Source: Candidatus Gastranaerophilales bacterium (lineage in GTDB: Bacteria > Cyanobacteriota > Vampirovibrionia > Gastranaerophilales > Gastranaerophilaceae). From it: a stretch of 64,000 bases of DNA. The number at the start of each line of letters is the position of its first letter. Position 1 is the stretch's first letter. This document shows, piece after piece, positions 35,027 through 44,983 of this stretch. Both the position numbers and the translations under genes were made by a program. Where the stretch lies: the NCBI GenBank assembly GCA_017402995.1, contig JAFQOV010000009.1, positions 17,907 through 81,906 on the forward strand, in the 5' to 3' direction. The notes beneath the pieces are model-generated. The model ran no database searches, was not told the origin of the DNA, and saw nothing but the letters and a program-made list of their open reading frames with translations.

Positions 35027-36174
35027 TGCAAAATTTTAGAGGCACATTTGTAAATACAAATAGAGACGCTTGGGTTGAAATAAACCTTTCTAATTTAGAG
35101 CACAATGTTTTAAAAATTAAAGATTTTTTAGAAAAAAACACTACAAAAACTCCCGAGCTTTTTGCCGTTATCAAAGCAGACGCTTATGGACATGGGTCTT
35201 TGATGTGTGCTCCAATATTAGAAGCATGTGGAGTGGATACATTTGGCGTTGCAAGCATAGATGAAGGCATAGAACTTCGTTCTCATAAAATCAAAAAACC
35301 AATACTTGTGCTTGGCGCAAGTCCATTGTGGGCATTTGAAAATGCAATTAAAAATAATATTTCAATATCTATTTTTAATGATGAACATTTAGATATGGCG
35401 CAACAGTTGTTTAAAAGATTAAACAAAAAATTAAAAGCACATATCAAAATAGATACTGGAATGAATAGAATTGGGATTGATTTTTCAAGCGCGCAAGAAT
35501 ATATTAAAAAAGTTTTAAATTCAGAATATATCGAATTACAAGGTGTTTTCACTCATTTTGCAGATGTTGAAAACGAAAAAATTTTTAAAAGACAAATAGA
35601 TGAATTTAACTCCATTATTGAACCATTTAAAGACACTTTCAAATCTAAAAATATAAAAATTCATTGCTTAAATTCGCAAGGAATTTTTATGTATCCAAAA
35701 TATTCATATGATATGGTCAGAATGGGCATAATTATGTGGGGGTTGAGCCCTTTTGCAACCGAACAAAATTACCCCGAAATGTTACCTGTTATGGGTTTAA
35801 AAGCAAGAATTACAAATATTCATACTCTTAAAAAAGGTGACGGCATTAGCTATGGTCATACTCATATTGCAAAAAAAGACACGAAAGTAATCACTTTGCC
35901 ACTAGGTTATGCGGACGGCATAGACAGACGCCTCTCAGATAACATTTGCGCTATTTTAAACGGACAAAAAATCAAACAAATTGGCAGAATTACCATGGAT
36001 CAAATTATGTTTGACGCAAGCGATATTGATTGCTCTATTGGAGATGTGGTCACAATTTTAGGCGAAGAAAATAAAAACGATACAATAGACACTTGGGCGC
36101 AAAAGCTTGGAACAATCAATTACGAACTCACTTGTCGCTTGAAAATGAGAGTTGGAAGAATTTATACGCGTTAA
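35026..36174 (+). CDS. alr: Alanine racemase
   Basis: A 382-residue PLP enzyme. The cofactor-binding Lys lies in LFAVIKADAYGHGS, the second catalytic residue (Tyr) in GDGISYGHTHIAKK, and the PLP-contacting region includes DTGMNRIGIDF and MVRMGIIMWGLSP. It makes D-alanine for peptidoglycan. The ATG overlaps the folD stop, though an in-frame start further in (before DAWVEINLSNLEHN, which begins the conserved domain) cannot be excluded. It ends the cooC-like/folD/alr operon. Confidence 0.95.
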   Translation: MQNFRGTFVNTNRDAWVEINLSNLEHNVLKIKDFLEKNTTKTPELFAVIKADAYGHGSLMCAPILEACGVDTFGVASIDEGIELRSHKIKKPILVLGASPLWAFENAIKNNISISIFNDEHLDMAQQLFKRLNKKLKAHIKIDTGMNRIGIDFSSAQEYIKKVLNSEYIELQGVFTHFADVENEKIFKRQIDEFNSIIEPFKDTFKSKNIKIHCLNSQGIFMYPKYSYDMVRMGIIMWGLSPFATEQNYPEMLPVMGLKARITNIHTLKKGDGISYGHTHIAKKDTKVITLPLGYADGIDRRLSDNICAILNGQKIKQIGRITMDQIMFDASDIDCSIGDVVTILGEENKNDTIDTWAQKLGTINYELTCRLKMRVGRIYTR

Positions 36175-36271
36175 TATTACAAGAATTTACAAAAAAATTT
36201 AAAATTCTTTGCAAAAATCGCAAACTATGGTAAATAAATAGTTAATAAGTAGCTAAGGAGAAACTCCAACA

Positions 36272-36649
36272 ATGTATATGCCTGATGGTATTTTGTGTTC
36301 TTCTACTCACGAGTGGGTGTGTGAAGAAGATAATATCGCAACAATTGGTTTAACAGATGTTGCAATTGAACATTTGGGCGAAATTCTATTTTTGGAATTA
36401 CCCGAAATTGACGCATATTTTTCTAAAGACGAACCTTTTGCAACAATTAACTCTACAAAAGGTGCACATGAATTATACATGCCGGTTTCAGGAACAATTG
36501 TTGAAGCAAATGAGCAATTAATCAACTCCGTTGAGCTTTTAAACGAAGATTGCTATTCTAATTGGCTGATTAAAATAAAACCAGATGATTTTAATAAAGA
36601 CGCAGCAAATTTAATGGAATATAGCGATTATATAGATGAAGTAAAATAA
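36272..36649 (+). CDS. gcvH: Glycine cleavage system H protein
   Basis: A 125-residue lipoyl carrier. It begins with the family pattern THEWVCEEDNIATIGLTDVA, and EHLGEILFLELPEI leads to INSTKGAHELYMPVSGTI, where the Lys is the lipoylation site. The C-terminal DCYSNWLIKIKP is typical. H protein shuttles the aminomethyl group among the glycine cleavage enzymes, or serves as a lipoyl donor in species that lack them. No other gcv gene is in the window. An AAGGAG ribosome-binding site and a TGGTAAATA box at about 36228-36236 precede it, so it has its own promoter. A strong terminator follows. Confidence 0.95.
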   Translation: MYMPDGILCSSTHEWVCEEDNIATIGLTDVAIEHLGEILFLELPEIDAYFSKDEPFATINSTKGAHELYMPVSGTIVEANEQLINSVELLNEDCYSNWLIKIKPDDFNKDAANLMEYSDYIDEVK

Positions 36650-36650
36650 A

Positions 36651-36675
36651 AAAAGCCTCTTTGAAAGAGGCTTTT
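36651..36675. terminator. Intrinsic terminator after gcvH (bidirectional)
   Basis: AAAAGCCTCTT pairs with AAGAGGCTTTT across a TGA loop, preceded by A and followed by T. It lies between gcvH and the convergent large surface-protein gene and can serve both. Confidence 0.85.
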
Positions 36676-36698
36676 AATTTATTTGTTTATTTGTTTTA

Positions 36699-39569
36699 TT
36701 ATTCTAACATACTATCATCTAGCATTGAAGAGAAATCTAAGCCACCGTCTTGTGCTTCAACTGAGTCTGTTGCGGTTGCTGGTGCTTCTTCTACAACTGG
36801 TGCATTTTCAACAATTGTTTCAACTTCAGGAGCTACTTCAACAGCTGACGCATCATCAGTTGTTTTAACTTCAGGAACTTCATCTATGACTGGAGGAAGG
36901 TCTAAAGAGCTATCTTCACCGTCTGGGTCTGGTCCTGCACCTGTTGTTTTTGGTTCTTCGTTAATATCATCTTCAACAGCGTCATCTTTTGATGTTGCAG
37001 ATGTTGTTGTATTTGCATTATTTGAACCATTCGAACCATTTGCACCATTTGTGCTATTTGAACTTTGAGAATTTGTATTTGTAGTTGTATTTGTAGTTGT
37101 ATTTGTGTTTGTGTTTGTCACAGGAGCTTCAACAGGAACATAATCTATTGTAACTTCGTCATATTCTGAAACATCACCAACAGGAGCTTCGTCTATTACA
37201 ACTGTTTCAGTAACTGTTGTTTTAAAATTAATTCCGCCGTCGCCAGTATTTGTTGTGTCATCATCTGTATCAACTTCTGGCATATCTGTGCAATCGCCAC
37301 CAGCTGGAGGATTAACTACTCCACCTTGTTCCGGAGTTTCTGTGCCTGTTGTTGTGTCATCACTTCCGCCTTCATCACCAAAACCGATTCCACCGTCACC
37401 AGCATCAGTACCACCTTCATCTTTTGGACCTTCATCTGGACCAACTAATGGGCAATCATCATCATCATCTGTTTCATTATCGCCACCGCCGATATTGACT
37501 CCACCGTCACCAGCTTCTGGGTCTTTATCACCAGGTATTGTTTCATCACCAACTTCTGGTAATTCTGGGCAATTTGGGTCATCTTTGTCGATATAAATAT
37601 ATACAGGAACTTCTTTGATTACTTCAACATATTTTGTTTCACCTGGGATATAAACTGGAACTTCTTTAATTACTTCCTTTTCAATATATACAGGTTTATC
37701 AACATAAACTGTTTTTGTTCTTGTTCTATATACGATTTTTTCAACAGGAACTTCTTTGATTACTTCAACTGGAACTTCCTTGATGATTTCTTTTACAACT
37801 TCAACAGGAACTTCTTTGATTACTTCTTTAACAACTTCAACAGGAACTTCCTTGATGATTTCTTTTACAACTTCAACAGGAACTTCAACATATTCTGTTT
37901 TTCCAGGAACTTCTTTGATTACTTCTTTAACAACTTCATATGGAACTTTAACATATTCAGTTTTTCCAGGAATATAAACTGTTTCACCAGGAACTTCTTT
38001 GATTACTTCTTTTTCAAGGTAAACAATAGAATCTGGATCAGACTCTTGTTTTTCAACAAACGCTAAAGGTTGCAAGTTAATTCTTAATTCTTTTTCTGGC
38101 GCTTGAGAAAAATCAATTGGCTCATATAAATCCATTGCTGTGATTGAACGGTCTTTGTATACGCCTAATAGAGCATTATTGTTGTCTATTGTTTGTCTAA
38201 CTGCACTTAGGGCTAATGATTCATATTTATCTGGATTTTTTTCATATGCTTCTTTTAAAGTTGTGCCATCAGTAAATTTGTACATACCTAAAACATTGAT
38301 GAAAGTTCTTTCATTTTCTTTGAAATCTTTCATATCAATAACAGGTTCTTCGTGTGCAACATAGCTGATGACTGCTTTGTTATAGTCTGCTGGTAATTCT
38401 TCTTGTAATAATGTATGAATATCATCATTACCAATAGAAGAATCTAAGCGGTTTGTTGTTTCTTCCGCCATAACGCTAACTGGAACGTTTGGAAGAACTA
38501 AATCTAGGTTATATCCATTGTTGATAACGTATTTAACAAGTGCTTGTTGGTTATCATTTTCGCTTGAATTTTTGAAAATTTCTTCGTTTGGTTCATACAA
38601 GCTAATACCATGCCAAATTGCGATACCAGCTTTTGAATTCATTGTTTTAATGCCGTATGTTTCAGCTAATGCTTTATCTACGATTGCAATGATTGCCTCT
38701 GCATCTTTCGCATTTTTCAATTGTTCACTATCAAACTCAAGAGAAATCGCATGTCCTTCTTCAAGCTCTGTTGAAGGAGTATATGTAGTTGAACCGACAA
38801 ATACTGTATCATGATCGTTTCTCATTTCTTCAAATACAGTAACATCTGGTAAATGGATTGATTTAACAGAATCATCTTTAATGAATTTTGTTTCCATAAT
38901 TGTTTCATATGGGATATTTGTAACGTCACCGTCACCATATGAATCTTTGTTTTCATCTAAAACAATATCTGCCATCCAAGGATTTGATTTCAAAATTGAA
39001 TATGCAGCCAATTGTCTTTCTTGGTAATCATCTTCTTCAATGTTATAGACATAAGTCATGATATCATCTAGGTTTGAATATTGACCTAATGTTTCAGTTT
39101 CATTTTTCATTTGAACAATTGAAGAATCAGGTTTAATTATTCTTGCTTTGTAGTTGTCTGTTAAGTCAAAAGTCAATGATGGTGCGTCATTTGTTTGTCC
39201 TTCTTGGAAAACTCTATCAATCATACCAGAATAATCAGGCATTTCGCCAGATTCATGGATTCCAGGAGGATTTAAAATATCTGCATCATCAGTTTTTTTA
39301 CTTAAAATAGCGCTACAACCAGGAATGATTGAAGTTAGCGCCATAGCGCCTGCTGCAGCACCTGCTTTAATTCTTGTGGCAAGACTGTATGAACCAGTAT
39401 TTTTTTTGGCTTTTTTCTCTTTTTTAGCTTTTTTTGCTTTTTTACCTTTGCCAGAAAAACTAACGCTATCATATGAATTAGCATATAAAGAAGGGTTATA
39501 TGCTGTTTTTGCAAGCTTTAAACCATTTTTATTTGTTAATTCTAAATAAGATATTTTCTTAACGTCCAT
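36699..39569 (-). CDS. Large acidic repeat-bearing surface or lipoprotein-like protein
   Basis: About 956 residues when started at the ATG at 39569. That start has an AAGGTAAG ribosome-binding site; an upstream in-frame ATG at 39674 has none. The N-terminus contains YDSVSFSGKGKKAKKAKKEK, then a hydrophobic stretch ending SIIPGCSAIL that could be a lipobox-like site. A globular unknown domain (about 95-500) follows. Next comes a block of VPVEVVKEIIKE-type units with YIPGKTEYV spacers, and then a long acidic Gly/Asp/Thr/Asn-rich tail. It is probably exported and extended, with the repeat block acting as a stalk. The tail ends in a predicted amphipathic DGGLDFSSMLDDSML. Function unknown. Confidence 0.65.
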   Translation of the reverse strand: MDVKKISYLELTNKNGLKLAKTAYNPSLYANSYDSVSFSGKGKKAKKAKKEKKAKKNTGSYSLATRIKAGAAAGAMALTSIIPGCSAILSKKTDDADILNPPGIHESGEMPDYSGMIDRVFQEGQTNDAPSLTFDLTDNYKARIIKPDSSIVQMKNETETLGQYSNLDDIMTYVYNIEEDDYQERQLAAYSILKSNPWMADIVLDENKDSYGDGDVTNIPYETIMETKFIKDDSVKSIHLPDVTVFEEMRNDHDTVFVGSTTYTPSTELEEGHAISLEFDSEQLKNAKDAEAIIAIVDKALAETYGIKTMNSKAGIAIWHGISLYEPNEEIFKNSSENDNQQALVKYVINNGYNLDLVLPNVPVSVMAEETTNRLDSSIGNDDIHTLLQEELPADYNKAVISYVAHEEPVIDMKDFKENERTFINVLGMYKFTDGTTLKEAYEKNPDKYESLALSAVRQTIDNNNALLGVYKDRSITAMDLYEPIDFSQAPEKELRINLQPLAFVEKQESDPDSIVYLEKEVIKEVPGETVYIPGKTEYVKVPYEVVKEVIKEVPGKTEYVEVPVEVVKEIIKEVPVEVVKEVIKEVPVEVVKEIIKEVPVEVIKEVPVEKIVYRTRTKTVYVDKPVYIEKEVIKEVPVYIPGETKYVEVIKEVPVYIYIDKDDPNCPELPEVGDETIPGDKDPEAGDGGVNIGGGDNETDDDDDCPLVGPDEGPKDEGGTDAGDGGIGFGDEGGSDDTTTGTETPEQGGVVNPPAGGDCTDMPEVDTDDDTTNTGDGGINFKTTVTETVVIDEAPVGDVSEYDEVTIDYVPVEAPVTNTNTNTTTNTTTNTNSQSSNSTNGANGSNGSNNANTTTSATSKDDAVEDDINEEPKTTGAGPDPDGEDSSLDLPPVIDEVPEVKTTDDASAVEVAPEVETIVENAPVVEEAPATATDSVEAQDGGLDFSSMLDDSMLE
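37600..38030 (-). repeat. Tandem coding repeats (Val-Pro-Val-Glu-Val type)
   Basis: Inside the large surface protein, near-identical 30- to 40-bp units coding for KEVPVEVVKE(I/V)IKE recur at least five times, with related VPGKTEYV and VPVYIPGETKYV variants. The units keep the frame and share long DNA identity, which suggests recent expansion by slippage or recombination. Confidence 0.8.
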
Positions 39570-39706
39570 ATTACTTACCTTTTTACAAATTCTGTATTTA
39601 CAACTATTAAAAACGATAATAATTGCCCTTGTTCTAGCGATTTTTTTTAAATTTTTTACAATTCTTAATATCAACCCCTAGGGAATAATTATCATATCAC
39701 AAAAAA

Positions 39707-42262
39707 TTATTTTGAATATTTTTTTATTATTTTTTGCATAAATTTTGTTTTATGAAATGGCAAATTTTCATTTTTTTCAAAATTAATATGAATTAATTTA
39801 TTTTTTTCAGGGTTAAAATTGTAAAATTTTTCTCCGTCGTTTTCAAAAATAATTTTTGAAAAACCATAATTTTTAGAATAAATTGTTTTAATTTCAAAAT
39901 CATTTAACAATTCAACTGTTTCAAAATGCGGGTGGTTAAATTTGTTTATTCCAACCGAAACAAGTGCAAATTTTGGCTTTGAATATTCAAGCATGGCTTT
40001 GCTTAAAGTACCTTTTGCGCCGTGGTGACCAACTTTTAAAATATCAATTTGCGAAAAATATTTTTTCAATTCTTCAAAAACTTTATTTGAACAATCTGCC
40101 ATAAATAAAACGTTTTTGTCTTTATAATTTAATAATGAAATTATAGAAGTTTCATTATCTGACTTACTTTTCAAGTGTTTAGAGTTTTGCGAAACAAAAG
40201 TTTTTAAGCTTAAATTTTCTTCGTCATATACCACTTGGTTATTTTTTGCAATTTCATAATTTAATTTATTTTCTTCAAGATAATCCAAAATATTTTGTGA
40301 TAGTTCAGATTTTGCATTTTTAGTTTGAATTAAAATCTTATTTACTTTTGTTGTTTTTAAAATGTCTAGCGCACCACCACAATGGTCAGAATCAAAATGA
40401 GTAATAATCATTAATTCTAATTCTTTGATTCTTTTATTCCTCAAATATGGATTAATTACACTATCTGCGCTAGAAAAAGATTTATATATCTTTTTACCTG
40501 TATCAATCATGATGAATTTATTTTTTGGAGTTTTAATCAAAAAACTGTCCGCATTTTCAACATCAAACATAACAATTTCTAGGTTTTTAGATGGAATTTG
40601 TACAAAAGTCATTGAAAAAATTAAAATCAAACCAATTAAAATCAAGTTCATTTTTCTTTTTTGAAAATTAATTTTGATGTTATAGGTCAAAAATAAAACC
40701 AATGTCCAAAATAGAAACATTTGAAAAATGCTATAACCCTTAATTAAAATCAAGGAGTGTTTAAATGAAGCAAAGAAGGCGCTTGTTTTAACCAAAAGAA
40801 GCAAAAATGGATATGCCAAAAAATCAAAAACTTGTACTAAAAATTCGTTTAAAAACGGAATTAAAGCTAAAATTGAACCCAAAAAACCCACAAAACTCAA
40901 AAGTGCAATAAAAGGAACAACTACAATATTTGCAAACAGAGAAAAGGTTGCAATGTTGTTAAAATAATATATTTGTAGTGGCAAAACCCAAAGTTGCGCA
41001 ACAAGCGGAATTGCAACAATAGAGGCTAATTTTTTAGGCGAAAACAAAAAGAAAAGATATTTCTTAACTCTTGAAGCTTTTTTATATTTTTCAATATATT
41101 TTTCATCTAATTCATTAAATTTCTCAATTATCACAGGAACGCACAAAACAAGACCGATTGTCACAATGAAAGAAAGTTGAAAACCAATATCAAAAATCAT
41201 TTTAGGACTAAAAAGCAAAATTAAAAAAGCAACAAATGAAATCAGAGCAATGGAATTTGCCTCTCTATCAATTAATTTTCCAAATAAAACAAATAAAAGC
41301 ATTAAAGAAGCTCTTAAAATTGAAGGCGGAAAACCAGTCATAAACGTATAAAACACGACGAAAATTGCACCCGTTGCAATTGAAAGATTATACGGAAAAC
41401 GAAAAAGGGTTGCTATCCACCACCAAATCCCAAAAATTAAAGCAACGTTTAAACCACTCGCGGCTAAAAGATGTAAAAGACCGGAATTTTTAAAATTTTC
41501 TTTAACATTTTCATCAGGATTAATCGTTTCCGAACCAAAAACAATGCCCGCCAAGATTTCAAGCTCAGGCGATTTAATATTTTTTGCATGTTGCAAAACG
41601 ATTTCATTTCTTTTTATCTCAAAAACTCTTAAAATTGAATACCAAAAATCGTTCAAATCTTTATTTAGTTCTGGCTCTTTAACCTTTTCAAAAGTTTCAA
41701 TATCACCATATAAAATATTTTTCACACCCTGATTTGATAAATATTTTCGATAATCAAATTGATATGGGTTTGTTGCGTTTTTTGGTGTTCTTAATTTGCC
41801 TTTGATTTTAATATAATCGCCGATTAAGATATTATCGAGATTTTTATTTTTTAAATCTATACTAACTAAAATTTTTGGACAAATTTGTTCAAATTTTTTG
41901 TCTAAAACCTTAATTTCATTTGCATTAACATAAAACTTCAACTTATTTGAATCTTTTTTAAAATCTTTTGAGGAAATAACTTGCCCAGATAATTCAACAT
42001 TATTCAAATTCAAATTGTCGACATATGTTTTTTCAATATTTGTAATATTTTGCGCCCTAAAAATTCCAAAGAAAAATATCAAAGACAAAATTAAAATTTT
42101 CTTATTTTCAAAAACTTTAAATGTAATCCCCAAAATCAATGTCAAAAGGGCAAAAAGGGCGAAAGTGATTTCTTTTGATGAAAAAACCGCCAAAATCCCA
42201 AGGATATAAAAAATCGAAATAAAAATCGTGAATATTTTTGTTTTTGGTAATTTCTCTTCCAT
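39707..42262 (-). CDS. comEC: DNA-uptake channel protein ComEC/Rec2
   Basis: An 851-residue membrane protein with the full ComEC layout. An N-terminal DUF4131-type OB region (about 30-190) is followed by the competence channel domain with many membrane segments (AGIVFGSE, then SGLLHLLAASGLNVALIFG). The C-terminal metallo-beta-lactamase domain has the metal motif ITHFDSDHCGGALD and KVGHHGAKGTLS. In known systems ComEC passes one DNA strand into the cell. A comM-like gene at 18.8 kb fits a natural-transformation role. Its ATG is 3 bp from the ftsY stop, so it is the last gene of a nusB-ftsY-comEC operon. Confidence 0.95.
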   Translation of the reverse strand: MEEKLPKTKIFTIFISIFYILGILAVFSSKEITFALFALLTLILGITFKVFENKKILILSLIFFFGIFRAQNITNIEKTYVDNLNLNNVELSGQVISSKDFKKDSNKLKFYVNANEIKVLDKKFEQICPKILVSIDLKNKNLDNILIGDYIKIKGKLRTPKNATNPYQFDYRKYLSNQGVKNILYGDIETFEKVKEPELNKDLNDFWYSILRVFEIKRNEIVLQHAKNIKSPELEILAGIVFGSETINPDENVKENFKNSGLLHLLAASGLNVALIFGIWWWIATLFRFPYNLSIATGAIFVVFYTFMTGFPPSILRASLMLLFVLFGKLIDREANSIALISFVAFLILLFSPKMIFDIGFQLSFIVTIGLVLCVPVIIEKFNELDEKYIEKYKKASRVKKYLFFLFSPKKLASIVAIPLVAQLWVLPLQIYYFNNIATFSLFANIVVVPFIALLSFVGFLGSILALIPFLNEFLVQVFDFLAYPFLLLLVKTSAFFASFKHSLILIKGYSIFQMFLFWTLVLFLTYNIKINFQKRKMNLILIGLILIFSMTFVQIPSKNLEIVMFDVENADSFLIKTPKNKFIMIDTGKKIYKSFSSADSVINPYLRNKRIKELELMIITHFDSDHCGGALDILKTTKVNKILIQTKNAKSELSQNILDYLEENKLNYEIAKNNQVVYDEENLSLKTFVSQNSKHLKSKSDNETSIISLLNYKDKNVLFMADCSNKVFEELKKYFSQIDILKVGHHGAKGTLSKAMLEYSKPKFALVSVGINKFNHPHFETVELLNDFEIKTIYSKNYGFSKIIFENDGEKFYNFNPEKNKLIHINFEKNENLPFHKTKFMQKIIKKYSK

Positions 42263-42264
42263 TT

Positions 42265-43221
42265 TTAATCAAAAATTGCACTGATAAAATCATCTTTTTT
42301 AAAATCGGCCAAGTCGTCAATTCCTTCGCCAAGTCCAATTAATTTTGTTGGAATGTTTAAATCTTTTGCAATTGAAAAAATCATGCCACCTTTTGGCGTG
42401 CCATCAAGTTTTGTTATCGCACAAGCGCTAATTTCCATTGCTTCTTTAAACACACTTGCTTGGCTCAAACCGTTTTGTCCTTGTGAACCATCAAGCACCA
42501 ACAAGGTTTCTAAATTATCATTTTCTTCAACTTTTTTTGAAATTACGTTTTTAATTTTTTTCAATTCTTCAATTAAATTAAACTTATTTTGTAAACGCCC
42601 AGCTGTGTCGATTATTACAACATTGTGGCTGTCTTTTCTTGCTAAATCTATTCCGCGATAAGCTAAAGAAGCACTATCTGCTTTGTCTTCTCTTAAAATT
42701 GCAACATCTGCGCGCTTTGCCCAAATTTCAAGCTGCTCCTCTGCCGCCGCTCTAAAAGTATCTCCCGCAACCAATAAAACAGAATTTCCCTCTTTTTTAA
42801 ATTTGTTTGCAAGTTTTCCAATCAAAGTCGTTTTACCAGCACCATTAACACCTACGACAAGATAAATGTTTAATTTATCTTTATCAAATTTTAGGGTATT
42901 TGTTTCGGTTTTGTTTAAAATTGCAGATAATTCATCTTTTAAAAAGTCTTTAAGCTGGTGCGCTTTAACATTTTGAGATTTAATTTTTTCAACAATTTCA
43001 TATGCCAAATTAACACCAATATCGGCTTTAATTAACATTGCCTCAATATCATCTAGCGCATATTCGTCTATTTCTTCGCCGACAACATCTAAAACGCTAT
43101 CTACGATTGAATTTGCGGTTTTTTTCAAAGCATTTTTTAAAAGGTCAAACCCGCCAATGTTGGCAGGTTTTTCGACTTCATTATTATTTTTTTTAAAAAA
43201 ATTAAACATATCTTTCAACAA
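42265..43221 (-). CDS. ftsY: Signal recognition particle receptor FtsY
   Basis: A 318-residue SRP GTPase. The N domain (about 20-105) is followed by the G domain with P loop VVGVNGAGKTTLIGKLANKF, G2 GDTFRAAAEEQLEIWA, G3 IIDTAGRLQ and TKLDGTPKGG, and the closing IGLGEGIDDLADF. The acidic A domain is short, which is common. It docks ribosomes bearing membrane proteins at SecYEG. The start overlaps nusB by 20 bp. Cotranscription with nusB and comEC is likely. Confidence 0.97.
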   Translation of the reverse strand: MLKDMFNFFKKNNNEVEKPANIGGFDLLKNALKKTANSIVDSVLDVVGEEIDEYALDDIEAMLIKADIGVNLAYEIVEKIKSQNVKAHQLKDFLKDELSAILNKTETNTLKFDKDKLNIYLVVGVNGAGKTTLIGKLANKFKKEGNSVLLVAGDTFRAAAEEQLEIWAKRADVAILREDKADSASLAYRGIDLARKDSHNVVIIDTAGRLQNKFNLIEELKKIKNVISKKVEENDNLETLLVLDGSQGQNGLSQASVFKEAMEISACAITKLDGTPKGGMIFSIAKDLNIPTKLIGLGEGIDDLADFKKDDFISAIFD

Positions 43222-43855
43222 CTCTTGCTAAAATGCCATTGATAAATGATGGTGAATCATCTGTTGAATATTTTTTAGCTAATTCTAGTGCTTCATCAAT
43301 AATTACTTTATGTGGCGCATCTTTAATGAATGCTAGTTCTGTGATTGCAATTCTTAAAATATCTTTATCGATTTTGAATAATCTTTCAATATCCCAACCG
43401 AAAGCGAACTCGCTAATCATTTTATCGATTTCATTTTTATTTTGTTGATATTCATAACATATTTTCATGACATATTCTTCAACGTCATCATTTTCAGATA
43501 ATGTGCAAAGTTCGGCGATATCTAGCGCGCTTAAAGTTTTTTCAGCTGCAGATAACATTGAATCAATTTTTGCTTCAAAATCTGATGTTAAAGGAATTGC
43601 AACAGGGATATTATCCGCATCAATTGGGCGAGAAAGGTTATCTTCGTGATTGTTTTCAAATTCAATGATTTCATTTTTAATATCATTTAATTTTGAAATC
43701 GCCATTGAAACTTCTTCGCTTGCTGATGAGATTAATGTTCTCACTGATTTTAAAATGATTTGTGAAAAATCTTCTGTTTTATATTTTTCGATATTTTTAT
43801 CTAATTGTGAAAATAATATTAAAGCTATTTCTCTGCTTGCTCTTCTTGCTTGCAT
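43202..43855 (-). CDS. nusB: Transcription antitermination factor NusB, extended form
   Basis: A 217-residue protein, longer than the about 140 residues of most NusB proteins. The start RRASREIALILFSQLD and the end RIAITELAFI ... VIIDEALELAKKYSTDDSPSFINGILARV match NusB helices. An insertion of about 70 mainly helical residues lies in the middle. Extended NusB proteins are usual in cyanobacteria, which supports the taxonomic reading. NusB joins NusE and BoxA RNA to allow full-length rRNA transcription. It opens the nusB-ftsY-comEC operon. Confidence 0.92.
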   Translation of the reverse strand: MQARRASREIALILFSQLDKNIEKYKTEDFSQIILKSVRTLISSASEEVSMAISKLNDIKNEIIEFENNHEDNLSRPIDADNIPVAIPLTSDFEAKIDSMLSAAEKTLSALDIAELCTLSENDDVEEYVMKICYEYQQNKNEIDKMISEFAFGWDIERLFKIDKDILRIAITELAFIKDAPHKVIIDEALELAKKYSTDDSPSFINGILARVVERYV

Positions 43856-43909
43856 TTTTAATTCCTTTTCGTTTCTGATAAATTTATTATATTGAAAAAA
43901 AATCTATTT

Positions 43910-44983
43910 TCATAGAATTTTTTTAATTACATCAACATATTTCGTCATAATTTCATTTTTTTCATAATCTTTTATGTTTTGTAGCGCATTTTTTGAAATT
44001 TTTTCTTTTTCTTCGCTATTCATTTTTGAAATCTTAGTCAAAATTTCTTTAATTTCATCTGCTCGAGGTTCAATTAAAAAACCATTTTCATAGTTTTTTA
44101 TGACCCCATCAATCCCTGTGTTTTTAACTCCAATTGTAATCAAACCCCTTGATAGCGCTTCAAGATATGATATTCCAAAAGTTTCATTAACAGATGGCAA
44201 AATAAAAATATCGTAATTATCTAGCGTTTGATGAATTTTTGAGTGCTCAATTTGTCCGCATAAATTAATTTTATTTTCCAAATTATATTTTTTAATTAAT
44301 TTTTTTAATTTTTTTTCTTCCCTACCGCTTCCATAAATATCATACTCAAAATCAAACCCTGCTTGACTAAGCGCCAAAATAACTTTATCTAAATTTTTTC
44401 TTTTAATTAATTTTGATAGGGTGACAATTTTTAATTTTTCATTATTAAATTCTTTTTTTGAAACAATATTTTCTTTCAAAACATATGAAGGCAACAAAAA
44501 TTTAGCGTTTAATTTTTCTTTTAAAAACTCATTTCTTGCGCCAATAATTTTTGCACAATTAAGCGCTTTTTTAAGAGCATTTTTAAAATAAAACAAATAT
44601 TTAAAAGAACTTAAAACCTCAAAATCACTTTGATGAATAATTGCAACATGGGGCAAATTTAACTTTTTGTTCATTTCGTATGCGCATAAATGCCCAGATG
44701 GCATATGAGAAATTATTAAATCAAAATCTATATCAAATGGATTTTTCGCATTAAAAAAAGGAAAAATAAAATTTTGATTATAGATTTTTATTCCTTGTTT
44801 TTCAAAAAACCCATTTTTCACAATTTTATGTTTTCGAATTATTGAATTTAACAAAAAATTAGGGCGAAAAACACAAAGTTCTTCGCCAAAATCTTTTAAA
44901 CCAACTGCAAAATCTAAAATTGCGTTTGGAATTGTTTTATCTTCAATGATTGGATATAAATCAGTTATTAATAATATCTTCAT
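43910..44983 (-). CDS. Glycosyltransferase family 4
   Basis: A 357-residue GT-B enzyme. The N-terminal domain begins KILLITDLYPIIEDKTIPNA and includes DLIISHMPSGHLCAYE. The C-terminal Glycos_transf_1 domain has TLSKLIKRKNLDKVILAL, LCGQIEHSKIHQTLD and the EX7E motif in ETFGISYLEAL. GT4 enzymes build surface polysaccharides or lipid-linked sugars; donor and acceptor cannot be told. It overlaps glyS by a TAATG junction, so it is cotranscribed with the tRNA synthetase. Confidence 0.9.
   Translation of the reverse strand: MKILLITDLYPIIEDKTIPNAILDFAVGLKDFGEELCVFRPNFLLNSIIRKHKIVKNGFFEKQGIKIYNQNFIFPFFNAKNPFDIDFDLIISHMPSGHLCAYEMNKKLNLPHVAIIHQSDFEVLSSFKYLFYFKNALKKALNCAKIIGARNEFLKEKLNAKFLLPSYVLKENIVSKKEFNNEKLKIVTLSKLIKRKNLDKVILALSQAGFDFEYDIYGSGREEKKLKKLIKKYNLENKINLCGQIEHSKIHQTLDNYDIFILPSVNETFGISYLEALSRGLITIGVKNTGIDGVIKNYENGFLIEPRADEIKEILTKISKMNSEEKEKISKNALQNIKDYEKNEIMTKYVDVIKKIL

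Noticed and set aside
36661..37068. Ser/Thr-rich plus-strand frame after gcvH
   Set aside because: It is the complement of the acidic tail of the large surface protein and begins inside a terminator.
37600..38030. CRISPR-like array of regularly spaced repeats
   Set aside because: The repeats are in frame inside a protein gene, lack unique spacers and have no cas genes nearby.
39590..39706. Fourth member of the TGTAAC promoter family upstream of the large surface protein
   Set aside because: GGCAATT and TATCGTTTTTA-like blocks occur, but the paired TG repeats at 22 bp are missing.
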